64,000 nt of DNA from Thermohalobaculum sp039816045 (GTDB taxonomy: Bacteria; Pseudomonadota; Alphaproteobacteria; Rhodobacterales; Rhodobacteraceae). Each line of letters starts with the position of its first letter. Within the stretch, counting starts at the first letter, position 1. The DNA lies in NCBI GenBank assembly GCA_039816045.1, contig JBCBYB010000003.1, positions 1-64,000 on the forward strand, written 5' to 3'. The notes below the pieces were generated by a model that was given only the letters and a program-made list of their open reading frames with translations, did no database searches and was not told the DNA's origin. Below, piece by piece: positions 34,922-44,008 of the stretch. Position numbers and translations under genes: made by a program.

Positions 34922-35176
34922 ATGCGACTTCTCTTTTTCGCGTGTTTCTTTGTGGTGGTGATCGCCGTTTACCAGCCGGCTCAAGCGAAGAGCTGCAAGG
35001 ACTTCGCCACCTATGAACAGGCCCTGAGATACTACAAAGAGCGAAAGGAGAGTGGTCGGACGGGCTGGAAGAAGCTCGTCCGCGACCGCGATGGCCGACC
35101 ATGCGAGTGTCTTCCAGGTGGCAGAAAGTCCGATGAAAACGCCTACAAGGCTTGGCGGAAGAAAGTTGCGAGCTGA
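34922..35176 (+). CDS. Small exported Excalibur-like protein
   Basis: 84 residues. MRLLFFACFFVVVIAVYQPAQA is a strong signal peptide; the mature part starts SCKDFATYEQALRYY and has RDRDGRPCE, which resembles the DxDxDGxxCE calcium-binding loop of Excalibur domains, then LPGG. Ligands D/D/D are partly conserved, so calcium binding is possible, not proven. Start 34922 follows GGAGG; an earlier ATG at 34901 is not needed. The DNA is lower in GC than its surroundings. It sits alone, divergent from argS. Confidence 0.7.
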   Translation: MRLLFFACFFVVVIAVYQPAQAKSCKDFATYEQALRYYKERKESGRTGWKKLVRDRDGRPCECLPGGRKSDENAYKAWRKKVAS

Positions 35177-36337
35177 CTAAGCGCGGGCCGCGGGGTCGGT
35201 GAGGACGCGATGCTCTTCGAGGGCAAAGCGATCGGTCATGCCGGCGATATAGTCAGCGACGACGCGGGCGCGGTCGTCTTCAGTGCCGCAGGAATGGCAC
35301 TCCGCCGACCATTCGTCCGGCATCAGCCCCGGATCGGTCACGAACATATCGAACAGTTCGCGGACGACCCGCGTGGCCTTGATCCGCATGCGCTTGACCC
35401 GCCAGTGGCGATACATCCGCTTGAACAAGAACCGCTTGATCGCCGCAAGATCGCTTGCCATCCGGCCTGAGAACGCGATTACCGGGCCGTCCGCCGCACG
35501 CACCGCCTCGGGCCCGCCGGTGAGCGCTTCCAGCCGATGCCCGCTCTCTGCAATCACATCGTCGACCATCATGCCGAAGACGCGGCGGAGCCCCTCATGG
35601 CCCCGCCGGCCGGCCTCAAGCCCCGGATAGAGTGCATCGACCTCTACAAAGCAATCGCCCACCACCGGCAGCCCCTCGGCGTCCTCAAGGGTGAAGAGAC
35701 CGGCCCGCAGACCGTCATGCAGGTCATGGTTGGCATAGGCGATGTCGTCCGCCAGAGCTGCCACCTGCGCCTCCGCGCTGGCCTGAGAGCCGAGATCGAG
35801 GTGCAACCCCGCAAGTGCCGCCGAAAAGGCCGGAGCCGCGGGCTGTTCCACCGGACCATTGTGCTTTGCAATCCCCTCCAGCGTCTCGAAGGAGAGGTTC
35901 AGCCCGTCGAACTCCGCATAGTGTCGTTCGAGACGGGTCACGATCCGCAGCGCCTGCGCATTGTGGTCGAAGCCGCCAAAAGCCGCCATGCAATCGGCCA
36001 GCGCATCTTCACCGGTGTGCCCGAACGGGGTGTGGCCAAGGTCATGCGCGAGCGCCACCGCCTCCGCCAGATCTTCGTTCAACCGAAAGGTCCGCGCGAT
36101 GGTGCGGGCGATCTGGGCAACCTCGATCGAGTGGGTCAGGCGGGTGCGATAGTAATCCCCCTCGTGCTCCACGAAAACCTGGGTCTTGTGCTTCAGCCGG
36201 CGGAAGGCCGAGGAATGGATGATCCGGTCGCGGTCCCGCTGATAGAGGCTGCGATGCGCGCTCTCCGGCTCGGGAAACACGCGGCCCCGGCTTTCGCTCG
36301 AACGGGTGGCAAAGGGCGCGAGCCGACTGTCGTCCAT
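35177..36337 (-). CDS. dgt: dGTP triphosphohydrolase-like HD protein
   Basis: 386 residues. The HD-phosphohydrolase core is clear: RTRLTHSIEVAQIA then ALAHDLGHTPFGHTGE (H...HD), and ALADDIAYANHDLHDGLR with a later metal ligand. It hydrolyses dNTPs, typically dGTP, to nucleoside and triphosphate. Its stop is adjacent to the stop of the convergent Excalibur-like gene. It is divergent from erpA with 170 bases between, a common alphaproteobacterial arrangement. Confidence 0.9.
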   Translation of the reverse strand: MDDSRLAPFATRSSESRGRVFPEPESAHRSLYQRDRDRIIHSSAFRRLKHKTQVFVEHEGDYYRTRLTHSIEVAQIARTIARTFRLNEDLAEAVALAHDLGHTPFGHTGEDALADCMAAFGGFDHNAQALRIVTRLERHYAEFDGLNLSFETLEGIAKHNGPVEQPAAPAFSAALAGLHLDLGSQASAEAQVAALADDIAYANHDLHDGLRAGLFTLEDAEGLPVVGDCFVEVDALYPGLEAGRRGHEGLRRVFGMMVDDVIAESGHRLEALTGGPEAVRAADGPVIAFSGRMASDLAAIKRFLFKRMYRHWRVKRMRIKATRVVRELFDMFVTDPGLMPDEWSAECHSCGTEDDRARVVADYIAGMTDRFALEEHRVLTDPAARA

Positions 36338-36507
36338 GGCGTTCCTCTCAGGTTCACGCAGGGATGCGTGAGCCGCAGATGGATGTCCAGCCCTCGCAAC
36401 TCGGGTCGGACGATGGCGCGACGGCGAGCATGGACCTGGCCCGCGGCTTGTCTGACGGCGGCTCCGTGGCTATCTCTGAGGAACAGGGTCAACCAATAGG
36501 ACGCCCA

Positions 36508-36906
36508 ATGGATCTCCGAATTCCCGGCATCGACACGCCGAGCCCCAAAGCGCCCGCCACCACCGAGGGCGGGATTACCGTGAGCGCCGCAACCTTCGCG
36601 CGGCTTGCCGAGATAGCCGAGGCGGAAGGCGGCGTTGCCAAAGCGCTGCGCGTCGCGGTGCTGGGGGGTGGATGCTCCGGCTTCCAGTACGAGTTCGCGC
36701 TGGAGGATAAACCGGCTGAGGGTGATCTGGTGCTGGAGGGCATCACGGATGCCGGTCCCCAACGGGTCTTTATCGATCCGGAAAGCCTGCCCTTCCTCGA
36801 GGGATCGGTGATCGACTTCAAAGACGAGTTGATCGGCGCACGCTTTGCTGTCGAGAACCCGAACGCGACGTCGACCTGCGGCTGCGGCACGTCGTTCTCG
36901 CTCTGA
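36508..36906 (+). CDS. erpA: A-type iron-sulfur cluster carrier (ErpA/IscA)
   Basis: 132 residues. The fold is marked by GITVSAATFARLAEIAE and the three cluster cysteines: one in GGGCSGFQYEF and the CxC pair in STCGCGTSFSL. An N-terminal tail of about 22 residues (MDLRIPGIDTPSP...) precedes the domain. It delivers Fe-S clusters to apo-proteins. ATG at 36508 with AGGA upstream is preferred to an earlier open start at 36364. Whether it is ErpA or IscA cannot be decided from this alone. Confidence 0.88.
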   Translation: MDLRIPGIDTPSPKAPATTEGGITVSAATFARLAEIAEAEGGVAKALRVAVLGGGCSGFQYEFALEDKPAEGDLVLEGITDAGPQRVFIDPESLPFLEGSVIDFKDELIGARFAVENPNATSTCGCGTSFSL

Positions 36907-36998
36907 TCTCCCGCAAAAGCTGCTGAGACCGGCGCTTGTCGATGTCCCCGGACAAGTTTCTCTGATATACTCTTCGGGCATTTGTAAAGGAGAGCCCG

Positions 36999-37409
36999 AT
37001 GGGAGACAGCAGTCCAGACCCCAATATCTTGGAGAAGCTCGACAAGGAGCTCATCAAGATCGTCACCTCCTGCCTCGACAACAAATCCATCGCGGCACTG
37101 GAGCAAACCTGCAAAGCGGTGAAGGCCAAGATAGACGCCGAAGACCACGCAAGCGCTATCCTCAAGGTCTGCGACAGCCTTCAGACCAAATGCCAGAAGT
37201 TGAAGAAGTCGACCGCGAAGGTCGTCGGCAAGGATGGATTCGCTGATTTAGGCTGGGCGCTCGAAGCCGCAGAACGCAAAGACAAGATCGAGGGCAAGAT
37301 CGCGCTGCTCAAAAAGGGCATCAAGGGCCGCAAAGAAGCAGCCTACAAGCCCGTCAACGCCGCAATCAAAAAGTTGGAAGCGGCACTCAAGGCTGTGGAA
37401 GTGGGCTGA
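36999..37409 (+). CDS. Small Lys-rich helical protein, unknown
   Basis: 136 residues with no known domain recognised. Alternating Lys/Glu/Ala helices run through it: LEKLDKELIKIVTSCL, AAERKDKIEGKIALLKKGIK and AAIKKLEAALKAVEVG suggest a coiled coil or helical bundle. Two cysteines near residues 51 and 60 are the only ones besides C25/C37. Start follows AAAGGAG. Upstream a CTTGTC/GACAAG inverted repeat lies around TATACT-like DNA (about 36934-36978), possibly the promoter/operator. A perfect hairpin follows the stop. Base composition is lower in GC than its neighbours. Confidence 0.65.
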   Translation: MGDSSPDPNILEKLDKELIKIVTSCLDNKSIAALEQTCKAVKAKIDAEDHASAILKVCDSLQTKCQKLKKSTAKVVGKDGFADLGWALEAAERKDKIEGKIALLKKGIKGRKEAAYKPVNAAIKKLEAALKAVEVG

Positions 37410-37431
37410 CCGTCCTTTCCTTAAGGACGGT
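37409..37431 (+). terminator. Terminator-like hairpin after the Lys-rich gene
   Basis: ACCGTCCTT (37409-37417) and AAGGACGGT (37423-37431) form a perfect 9-bp stem with a 5-base loop TCCTT, starting in the TGA stop. There is no T-run after it, so it may stabilise the mRNA end rather than terminate efficiently. Confidence 0.5.
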
Positions 37432-37475
37432 GACGGGTCATAAGGTGCCGCACCGAAACCACGCCGGCACGCTGC

Positions 37476-39020
37476 ATGGGACTGACGACAAGCTTGTTCG
37501 ACGAGGGACCGCCGCCGCCCTGCCCTGCGCGGTTCAACATGGCCGGGTATGTCCTGGGGGCCGCGGTCCGCACACCTGAGAAAGATGCGCTGCTGGTTCT
37601 CGGCCCTGACGGCGCGCTGCTCGAGAGGTGGTCCTACCAGGCGCTGGCGGATGCGGTGCTCGGGACGGCAGCGGGGCTGCGTGAGCGCGGCCTCAGGCGC
37701 GGTGATCGCGTGCTGCTCCGGCTCGGCAATGTTTCGGACTTCCCCATCCTGTTTTTCGGGACGGTCGCGGCAGGCGGGATTGCCGTGCCGACCTCGAGCC
37801 AACTGACCGCCGCGGAGTTTGCCCGCATCGCCGAAGACACCGGCGCCAGGTTCGTCGCCGCCGACCCGACACTCGAGACGCCTGATGGCGTTGCCGAACG
37901 CCTTGGCCCCGCCGATTGGTCGACCTTGCTAGACACCGCGCCCGAGCCGGCGGCAGACACGGACGCAGACGATCCAGCCTTTCTCATCTACACGTCGGGC
38001 ACCGGTGGGCGGCCCAAGGGCGTCTTGCACGCGCACCGCTCGGCTTGGGCGCGTCGGATGATGTGGGAGGGATGGTACGGCCTGGGCCCGACGGATGTGA
38101 TGCTCCATGCGGGCGCCTTCAACTGGACCTACACGCTTGGCGCGGGGCTCACAGACCCCTGGGCCGCGGGTGCAACCACACTGATCGCGACAGGCGGGCC
38201 GGCGGCGGATGCCTGGCCCCGGCTTTCGGCGCGCTATCGTCCCACGCTCTTTGCCGCCGTACCAGGGGTCTACCGCCAAATGCTTCGGAACGAAGCGGGT
38301 CTCGCGGGGGCCTTCGCGGCACTGCGTCATGGCCTCACGGCGGGTGAGCGGATGCCGGATGCGTTGGCTGAGGCATGGACCGCTGCCACGGGCAAACCGG
38401 TCTACGAAGCGCTCGGCATGTCCGAGGTCTCCACCTACATCTCATCAAGCCCCGCCGTGCCGCGTCGCACGAGCCGCGCCGGACGCCCACAGGCAGGCCG
38501 CCGGATCGCAGTGTTGGAGGAGGCAGGCACCGTTGCTCCGATCGGAACTCCCGGTCAGCTCGCCGTCTCAAAGCGTGATCCTGGCCTGATGCTCGGCTAT
38601 TGGCGCCAACCCGATGCGACCGAGGCCGCCTTCGCAGGGGAATGGTTCCTGACAGGCGACCGGGTGGCGATGGATCCGGACGGTTATGTGGAGCACCTCG
38701 GCCGCACCGACGAGGTGATGACCTCCCTTGGATATCGGGTGAGCCCCGCCGAGGTGGAGATGGCGCTCGCCGATCACCCCGCCGTCTCTGAAATCGCCGT
38801 TGCGGAATTGCCGGTGAGGGCCGATCTGTCTCTGATCGCAGCCTTTGTGGTCCCAAACGGGGACTGGCCCGGTGAGACCGCCTTGGCTTCGCATGCGGAT
38901 GAGCGCCTCGCTCCCTACAAGCAGCCGAAGCTTTGGATTGCCGTCGACAGGCTGCCCCGGACAGCGAACGGCAAGCTGCTCCGGCGCGCGCTTGTCGAGG
39001 CACATCGACGCGACCGCTGA
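37476..39020 (+). CDS. AMP-dependent acyl-CoA synthetase/ligase
   Basis: 514 residues of the ANL superfamily. The P-loop-like YTSGTGGRPKGVLHAHR is near residue 170, YEALGMSEVSTYI near 310, WFLTGDRVAMDPDGYVEHLGRTDEVM near 395, and the C-terminal lysine in RTANGKLLRR. Likely a medium-chain or aromatic carboxylate ligase making an acyl-CoA. No acyl-CoA metabolic genes adjoin except ethylmalonyl-CoA mutase 2.8 kb away. No clear ribosome site precedes the ATG, so the start is moderately sure. Confidence 0.85.
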   Translation: MGLTTSLFDEGPPPPCPARFNMAGYVLGAAVRTPEKDALLVLGPDGALLERWSYQALADAVLGTAAGLRERGLRRGDRVLLRLGNVSDFPILFFGTVAAGGIAVPTSSQLTAAEFARIAEDTGARFVAADPTLETPDGVAERLGPADWSTLLDTAPEPAADTDADDPAFLIYTSGTGGRPKGVLHAHRSAWARRMMWEGWYGLGPTDVMLHAGAFNWTYTLGAGLTDPWAAGATTLIATGGPAADAWPRLSARYRPTLFAAVPGVYRQMLRNEAGLAGAFAALRHGLTAGERMPDALAEAWTAATGKPVYEALGMSEVSTYISSSPAVPRRTSRAGRPQAGRRIAVLEEAGTVAPIGTPGQLAVSKRDPGLMLGYWRQPDATEAAFAGEWFLTGDRVAMDPDGYVEHLGRTDEVMTSLGYRVSPAEVEMALADHPAVSEIAVAELPVRADLSLIAAFVVPNGDWPGETALASHADERLAPYKQPKLWIAVDRLPRTANGKLLRRALVEAHRRDR

Positions 39021-39077
39021 CCCGGCTGTGATGCGCAGCGGGTTTCCTCCCGGCCCGGCCGCGCCTATGTTCGGCGC

Positions 39078-39740
39078 ATGACCCGGCTAGACATTCTCTC
39101 CGATCCGATCTGCCCCTGGTGCTATATCGGCAAAGTGCGTCTCGACGCCGCCATCGCCGAGGCCGGGGTGAACCCGTTCGCCATACGCTGGCGGATCTTT
39201 CGGCTGAACCCGGATATGCAGCCCGACGGGATGGACCGACGCGCCTATCTAGAAGGCAAGTTCGGCGGCCCCGCTGGTGCTGCCGAGGTCTATGGCCGCA
39301 TCGAGCAAATCGCCCGCGGCGATGGTCTGACAGTGAACTTCGACCGGATCAAGCGCACGCCCGATACGATGAACGCGCACCGCCTTCTTCGGTGGGCCGA
39401 GACCGAAGACCGCCAAGGACCGGTCGCCGACCAGCTCTTCCACCGCTATTTCGTCGAAGGCGAGGACATCTCCGATCCTGCCGTTTTGACCGCGATCGCC
39501 GAGAGCGCCGGGCTCGATGCGGCGGTGATTGCGCGGCTCCTCGAAGGCGATCAGGACCGGGAAACGCTCGATGCGGAGGATGCCGAGGCCCGCCGGATGG
39601 GGGTCGGCGGCGTGCCCTGTTTCGTGATCGGCGGGCGCTATGTGCTCCAAGGCGCGCAGGAGACCGAGACCTGGGTGCGTGTGATCCGGGAACTGACCGA
39701 AGCTCAGGCGGCTGTGGAAGAGGGAGGCGCACCCCGATGA
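39078..39740 (+). CDS. DsbA-family oxidoreductase (FrnE type)
   Basis: 220 residues, no signal peptide. The thioredoxin-fold active site is DPICPWCYIGK at 9-19 (CPWC), and the cis-Pro loop is GVGGVPCFVIGGRYVL. FrnE-like proteins act in cytoplasmic redox or detoxification. ATGA overlap couples it to the next small membrane protein. Confidence 0.88.
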   Translation: MTRLDILSDPICPWCYIGKVRLDAAIAEAGVNPFAIRWRIFRLNPDMQPDGMDRRAYLEGKFGGPAGAAEVYGRIEQIARGDGLTVNFDRIKRTPDTMNAHRLLRWAETEDRQGPVADQLFHRYFVEGEDISDPAVLTAIAESAGLDAAVIARLLEGDQDRETLDAEDAEARRMGVGGVPCFVIGGRYVLQGAQETETWVRVIRELTEAQAAVEEGGAPR

Positions 39741-40228
39741 CCATGCTGATCGATGAGCTGCGCCAGCTCGCCGCCAACCCCTTTACCTGGGCCTCTGTGC
39801 CTGTGCTGCTCGCCTTTCTGCTCTATGCGCTCTATCGCAGGCGATGCTGCCCGCTGTTGCATCGGACCCTGACCATCACGCCCGAACAGGCGCGCGCCTC
39901 GGCGGACCAGCCCTACACGGCCGGTCCGCGATTTGCTCTGCTGATGCTGGTGGGCATCGTCGCCACCATCGCAAGTCTCAAGCTGATCGCGGACGGCACC
40001 TATCCGACGCTGGCGTTCTACCTCTTGGTGGCAGGCGTCTTCGTGATCCAGACCGAGCCCGTTCGCCTGCGCCTGCGGGAGGCCGAGACGCGGGTGATTG
40101 CATCGGAGCTCTATGACGAGGATGTGCGCGAGGTGGCGATCGACCGGCTCGAGACCAACCATCTCTGGCTGATCACGATCCAGGTGGTGATCCTCCTTGG
40201 CACGGTGGCGTTCCTGCTGGCGATCTGA
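39737..40228 (+). CDS. Small multi-pass membrane protein, unknown
   Basis: 163 residues with hydrophobic segments about 15-32, 65-85, 90-110 and 143-163, the first followed by YRRRCCP. No family recognised. It is coupled to the DsbA-like gene by an ATGA overlap and may work with it in redox or membrane homeostasis, which is inference only. Its stop is close to the convergent GST gene. Confidence 0.7.
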   Translation: MTMLIDELRQLAANPFTWASVPVLLAFLLYALYRRRCCPLLHRTLTITPEQARASADQPYTAGPRFALLMLVGIVATIASLKLIADGTYPTLAFYLLVAGVFVIQTEPVRLRLREAETRVIASELYDEDVREVAIDRLETNHLWLITIQVVILLGTVAFLLAI

Positions 40229-40231
40229 CGC

Positions 40232-41221
40232 TCAGGCTGCGACCAACCGCTCCCGGCCATGGGGTGCGGTGTAGTCGATGGCGGGCCCCACCGGCACAAT
40301 CCGCGTCGGATTGATGGTCTCGTGGCTGGCATAATAGTGGTAGCGGATGTGCTCGAGATCCGTCGTCTCGGCAATCCCCGGCATCTGGTAAAGCTCAAGC
40401 AGATACCCCCACAGCGCCGGATAATCCGCCGGCCGCCGGATGTTACACTTGAAGTGGCCGACATAGACCGGGTCGAAGCGCAGGAGCGTGGGGAACAGGC
40501 GCCAGTCCGCCTCGGTCAGGTGCGCGCCGGTGAGATAGCGTCGGGTGGAGAGCCGCGCCTCCAGCCAGTCCAACGTCGCGAACAGCTCGGTCACAGCACT
40601 CTCATAGGCCGATTGCGTGGTTGCGAACCCGGCCTTGTAGACCCCGTTGTTGACCGTCGCATAGATCCGGTCGTTCAGCCCATCGATCTCATCGCGCAGG
40701 GGTTCGGGGTAGAAGTCCTGCGTGTCGCCCGTCAGCCCGTTGAAGGCCGAGTTGAACATCCGGATGATCTCAGAGCTCTCGTTCGAGACGATTGTGCCGG
40801 TCTGCTTGTCCCAGAGGACGGGGACGGTGACCCGCCCGGTCATGTCCGGCTTGGCGGTCGTGTACACTTCCGACAGCCGCGCCTTGCCGAGGAGCCTATC
40901 GCCCATGGCGCCCGCGAAGTCGGCGCCGAAATGCCAGCCCTCCGCCCCCATGAAGGGATGCACCACGTCGACCGAGATGTGCGGGGCAAGACCCTTCAGC
41001 GCGCGAAAGATCAGGGCACGATGCGCCCACGGACAGGCATAGCTGACACAGAGATGATAGCGCCCGCTCTCCGCTGCAAAGCCCCCCTGCCCGGTCGGCC
41101 CCGGCGCGCCATCTGGCGTCACCCAGTTGCGAAAACCGGCCTCGGTGCGGACGAATTTGCCGTCCGAGCTCTTGGTGTCGTACCAGCGGTCGTGCCACTG
41201 CCCGTCGATCAGCAATCCCAT
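40232..41221 (-). CDS. Glutathionyl-hydroquinone reductase-like GST (YqjG/ECM4 type)
   Basis: 329 residues. The N-terminal thioredoxin-like domain has the active CPWAHR motif in SYACPWAHRALIF, and an alpha-helical C-terminal GST domain follows with ADWRLFPTLLRFDPVYVGHFKC. These omega-like GSTs reduce glutathionyl-hydroquinones. Start 41221 is divergent from a small secreted gene. The family call is very clear. Confidence 0.92.
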   Translation of the reverse strand: MGLLIDGQWHDRWYDTKSSDGKFVRTEAGFRNWVTPDGAPGPTGQGGFAAESGRYHLCVSYACPWAHRALIFRALKGLAPHISVDVVHPFMGAEGWHFGADFAGAMGDRLLGKARLSEVYTTAKPDMTGRVTVPVLWDKQTGTIVSNESSEIIRMFNSAFNGLTGDTQDFYPEPLRDEIDGLNDRIYATVNNGVYKAGFATTQSAYESAVTELFATLDWLEARLSTRRYLTGAHLTEADWRLFPTLLRFDPVYVGHFKCNIRRPADYPALWGYLLELYQMPGIAETTDLEHIRYHYYASHETINPTRIVPVGPAIDYTAPHGRERLVAA

Positions 41222-41321
41222 GGGTGGTCTCCTCTAGGCTCGCCTAAGAGCTAGGCTCACATGGCGCCACGGTCACCGCCCGGAACCGCAAGAGAGCATG
41301 ACGCGGTCGAGAAGAATGCGC

Positions 41322-41735
41322 TCAGGAGGCCGGGGTCCGCGCACACTCGACAGCGGTCGTTTTGTTGTAGCGTTTGGTGATGCGGGAGAACGCATCGTTT
41401 CCCTCGAGATCGGCTTCGAACTCGAAGGGCTCGGGCAGTGCGATCCCCGAGTTGATGTTCCCCTTGACGGTCACCTGGAACCCGCCCTTGAGGTTGCGCC
41501 CAAAACGCCAGGTGCCCTGCCCCTGGTAGGGCGAGCCATTGGCAAAGCGCCCAGAGGACGCCCAGGCACCGCTGCGGTAGAGGGCGAGGTTGAAGACGCT
41601 GTCCGACGCCGCGCCGGCCTCGCCGGAGCCATATTCGGCGATCGAGCATGCCCAGGTGCCAACCAGGTCGATCTGCTGCGCCGCGGCGTATCCTGGCCAG
41701 GCGAGAGAGAGAACGAGGACGATGGCTGCGCGCAT
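41322..41735 (-). CDS. Small exported protein, unknown
   Basis: 137 residues. A signal peptide MRAAIVLVLSLAWPGYAAAQ ends in AAAQ; the mature part WACSIAEYGSG ... GTWRFGRNLKGG has two cysteines (about 30 and 131) and may be a small beta-barrel-like periplasmic protein. No family recognised. It stands alone between the GST and mutase genes. Confidence 0.65.
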   Translation of the reverse strand: MRAAIVLVLSLAWPGYAAAQQIDLVGTWACSIAEYGSGEAGAASDSVFNLALYRSGAWASSGRFANGSPYQGQGTWRFGRNLKGGFQVTVKGNINSGIALPEPFEFEADLEGNDAFSRITKRYNKTTAVECARTPAS

Positions 41736-41817
41736 TTTGACCTCCCCAAGCGAACCGATGGTCTGGGGATATCCGTGGGCGGCGCACCCGTCCAGTGACG
41801 ATCGTGACAGGCCCGCC

Positions 41818-43794
41818 CTACTCCGCCGCGAGCGGCACCGTACCGTCTACGACGGTGACGATGTCCTCCATGATCCGGTTGAGTTCGAAATCCTTCGGCG
41901 TGTACACGCGGGCGACCCCGATGGCGCGGAGCTGTTCGGCGTCCTCCTCGGGGATGATCCCGCCCGCCACCACGGGCACGTCGTCGAGCCCCGCCGCCCG
42001 CATCCGCTCCATCACGTCGCCGATCAGCTCCATATGGCTGCCCGAGAGGATCGAGAGACCGACCACATGGACGCTCTCCTCGAGCGCTGCGTTGACGATC
42101 TGCGCGGGCGTGAGGCGGATGCCCTCATAGACGACCTCCATCCCGCAATCGCGCGCACGCACGGCAATCTGTTCGGCGCCGTTGGAGTGCCCGTCGAGCC
42201 CGGGCTTGCCGACCAGGAACTTGATGCGCCGGCCGAGCCGACCGGACACCGCCTCGACCCGGGTGCGGATCTCGCCGAGCCCGTCGGCGCTGGTGGCCGC
42301 GGCCTTGGCGACCCCGGTGGGCGCGCGGTACTCACCGAAGACAGCGCGCATGGTGGCGCCCCACTCGCCCGTGGTGACCCCGGCTTTGGCCGCCTCGATG
42401 GAGGGTCCCATGATGTTGGCGCCCTCGCGGGCCGCGCGTTCCAGGGCCTCTATTGCCGCTTTAACGGCGCCGTCATCGCGCGCCTCACACCAAGCCTTGA
42501 GGCGTTCAACCTGGTCGGCCTCGACCGACGGGTCGACCACCAGGATCCCGTCCGCACCCGAGGTCAGGGGGCTCTCCTCGGTGGTGGTGTATTTGTTGAC
42601 GCCGACCACCACCGTTTCGCCCGCTTCGATGCGCCCGAGCCGCGCACTGTTGCTCTCAACCAACTGGCCCTTCATGTAGGCGATGGCCGAGACGCAGCCG
42701 CCCATCTCCTCGATCGCCGCCAGCTCCGCGCGGGCGCCGGCCTTCAGCGCCTCGACCTTGGCCGAGACCGCAGGGTTGCCATCGAAGAGATCGCCGTACT
42801 CCAGCAGATCCGTCTCGTAGGCGAGCACCTGCTGCATGCGCAGCGACCATTGCTGGTCCCAAGGTCGTGGGAGACCAAGCGCCTCGTTCCAGGCCGGGAG
42901 CTGCACAGCGCGGGCGCGCGCGCCTTTGGAAAGCGTAACCGCCAGCATCTCCAGCAGAATGCGGGTGACGTTGTTCTCGGGCTGCTGTTCGGTCAGGCCG
43001 AGCGAGTTCACCTGAACGCCATAGCGGAAGCGCCGCAGCTTGGGGTCTTCGACGCCGTAGCGCTCCTGGCAGATCTCGTCCCAAAGATCGGTGAAGGCGC
43101 GCATCTTGCACATCTCGGTGACGAAGCGGATGCCGGCGTTCACAAAGAAGCTGATGCGGCCCACGAGCCGGGGGAAATCTGCCGGGTCGGTCCGCGGTCG
43201 CACCTCATCCAACACCGCGATGGCGGTGGCCAGCGCAAAGGCCAGCTCCTGCTCCGGCGTCGCCCCTGCCTCCTGGAGGTGGTAGGAGCAGACATTCATC
43301 GGGTTCCACTTCGGCACATGGGCGTAGGTGTAGGTCGCGACGTCTCCGATCAGGCGCAGGCTCGGCTCCGGCGGGAAGATATAGGTGCCGCGGGAGAGAT
43401 ACTCCTTGACGATGTCGTTCTGGACGGTGCCCTGGAGCTTGGCTGTATCGGCCCCCTGGCGCTCGGCCGTGGCGATATAGAGCGCGAGCAGCCAGGCGGC
43501 GGTCGCGTTGATCGTCATCGAGGTGTTCATCTGCTCGAGCGGGATCTGGTCGAACAGGGTCTCCATGTCGCCGAGATGGGCGATGGGGACGCCGACCTTG
43601 CCGACCTCGCCGCGGGCGAGCACATGGTCGCTGTCGTAACCGGTCTGGGTCGGCAGATCGAAAGCGACGGAGAGCCCGGTCTGCCCCTTGGCGAGGTTGG
43701 TGCGATAGAGCGCGTTCGATTTCGCCGCCGTCGAATGGCCGGCATAGGTGCGGAACAGCCAGGGGCGGTCTCGGGTCTGAGCGGGGTCGGTCAT
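41818..43794 (-). CDS. ecm: Ethylmalonyl-CoA mutase (MeaA)
   Basis: 658 residues. The substrate-barrel domain opens with LFRTYAGHSTAAKSN and carries FDLPTQTGYDSDH and EQMNTSMTINATA. The C-terminal cobalamin domain has the DGHSNG motif with the lower-ligand histidine near residue 540 and a GGIIPEEDAEQL base. It rearranges ethylmalonyl-CoA to methylsuccinyl-CoA in the ethylmalonyl-CoA pathway, the acetyl-CoA assimilation route of many Rhodobacteraceae. GAGGAG precedes the ATG. The rest of the pathway is not in the window. Confidence 0.9.
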   Translation of the reverse strand: MTDPAQTRDRPWLFRTYAGHSTAAKSNALYRTNLAKGQTGLSVAFDLPTQTGYDSDHVLARGEVGKVGVPIAHLGDMETLFDQIPLEQMNTSMTINATAAWLLALYIATAERQGADTAKLQGTVQNDIVKEYLSRGTYIFPPEPSLRLIGDVATYTYAHVPKWNPMNVCSYHLQEAGATPEQELAFALATAIAVLDEVRPRTDPADFPRLVGRISFFVNAGIRFVTEMCKMRAFTDLWDEICQERYGVEDPKLRRFRYGVQVNSLGLTEQQPENNVTRILLEMLAVTLSKGARARAVQLPAWNEALGLPRPWDQQWSLRMQQVLAYETDLLEYGDLFDGNPAVSAKVEALKAGARAELAAIEEMGGCVSAIAYMKGQLVESNSARLGRIEAGETVVVGVNKYTTTEESPLTSGADGILVVDPSVEADQVERLKAWCEARDDGAVKAAIEALERAAREGANIMGPSIEAAKAGVTTGEWGATMRAVFGEYRAPTGVAKAAATSADGLGEIRTRVEAVSGRLGRRIKFLVGKPGLDGHSNGAEQIAVRARDCGMEVVYEGIRLTPAQIVNAALEESVHVVGLSILSGSHMELIGDVMERMRAAGLDDVPVVAGGIIPEEDAEQLRAIGVARVYTPKDFELNRIMEDIVTVVDGTVPLAAE

Positions 43795-44008
43795 CGGCGC
43801 ACACTCCTCGGATCATGTTGCGCCGCACCCTAGCGATTTGGCGGCGCCGCGCAAGATGCTTTCGCAGGGCGGCAAGGTCACGCAAGGATATGGCGGGCCA
43901 CTTGGCCCTCTCAGAGCGCCGCGTCCACCGGTGCGCCCACTGCGCGGTTGCCCTCGCGGCGCGCTGCATCCGATGCACCTGGCTGGACCGATCTTGGGGG
44001 CCACACGC

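Noticed and set aside
33270..34961. Long open frame antisense to argS
   Set aside because: argS motifs are secure on the other strand; the antisense translation is Arg/Pro/Gly-rich and family-free.
43795..44008. Possible gene between the mutase and rmuC
   Set aside because: The plus-strand frames there are Arg/Pro-rich, extend into rmuC antisense and have no ribosome site.
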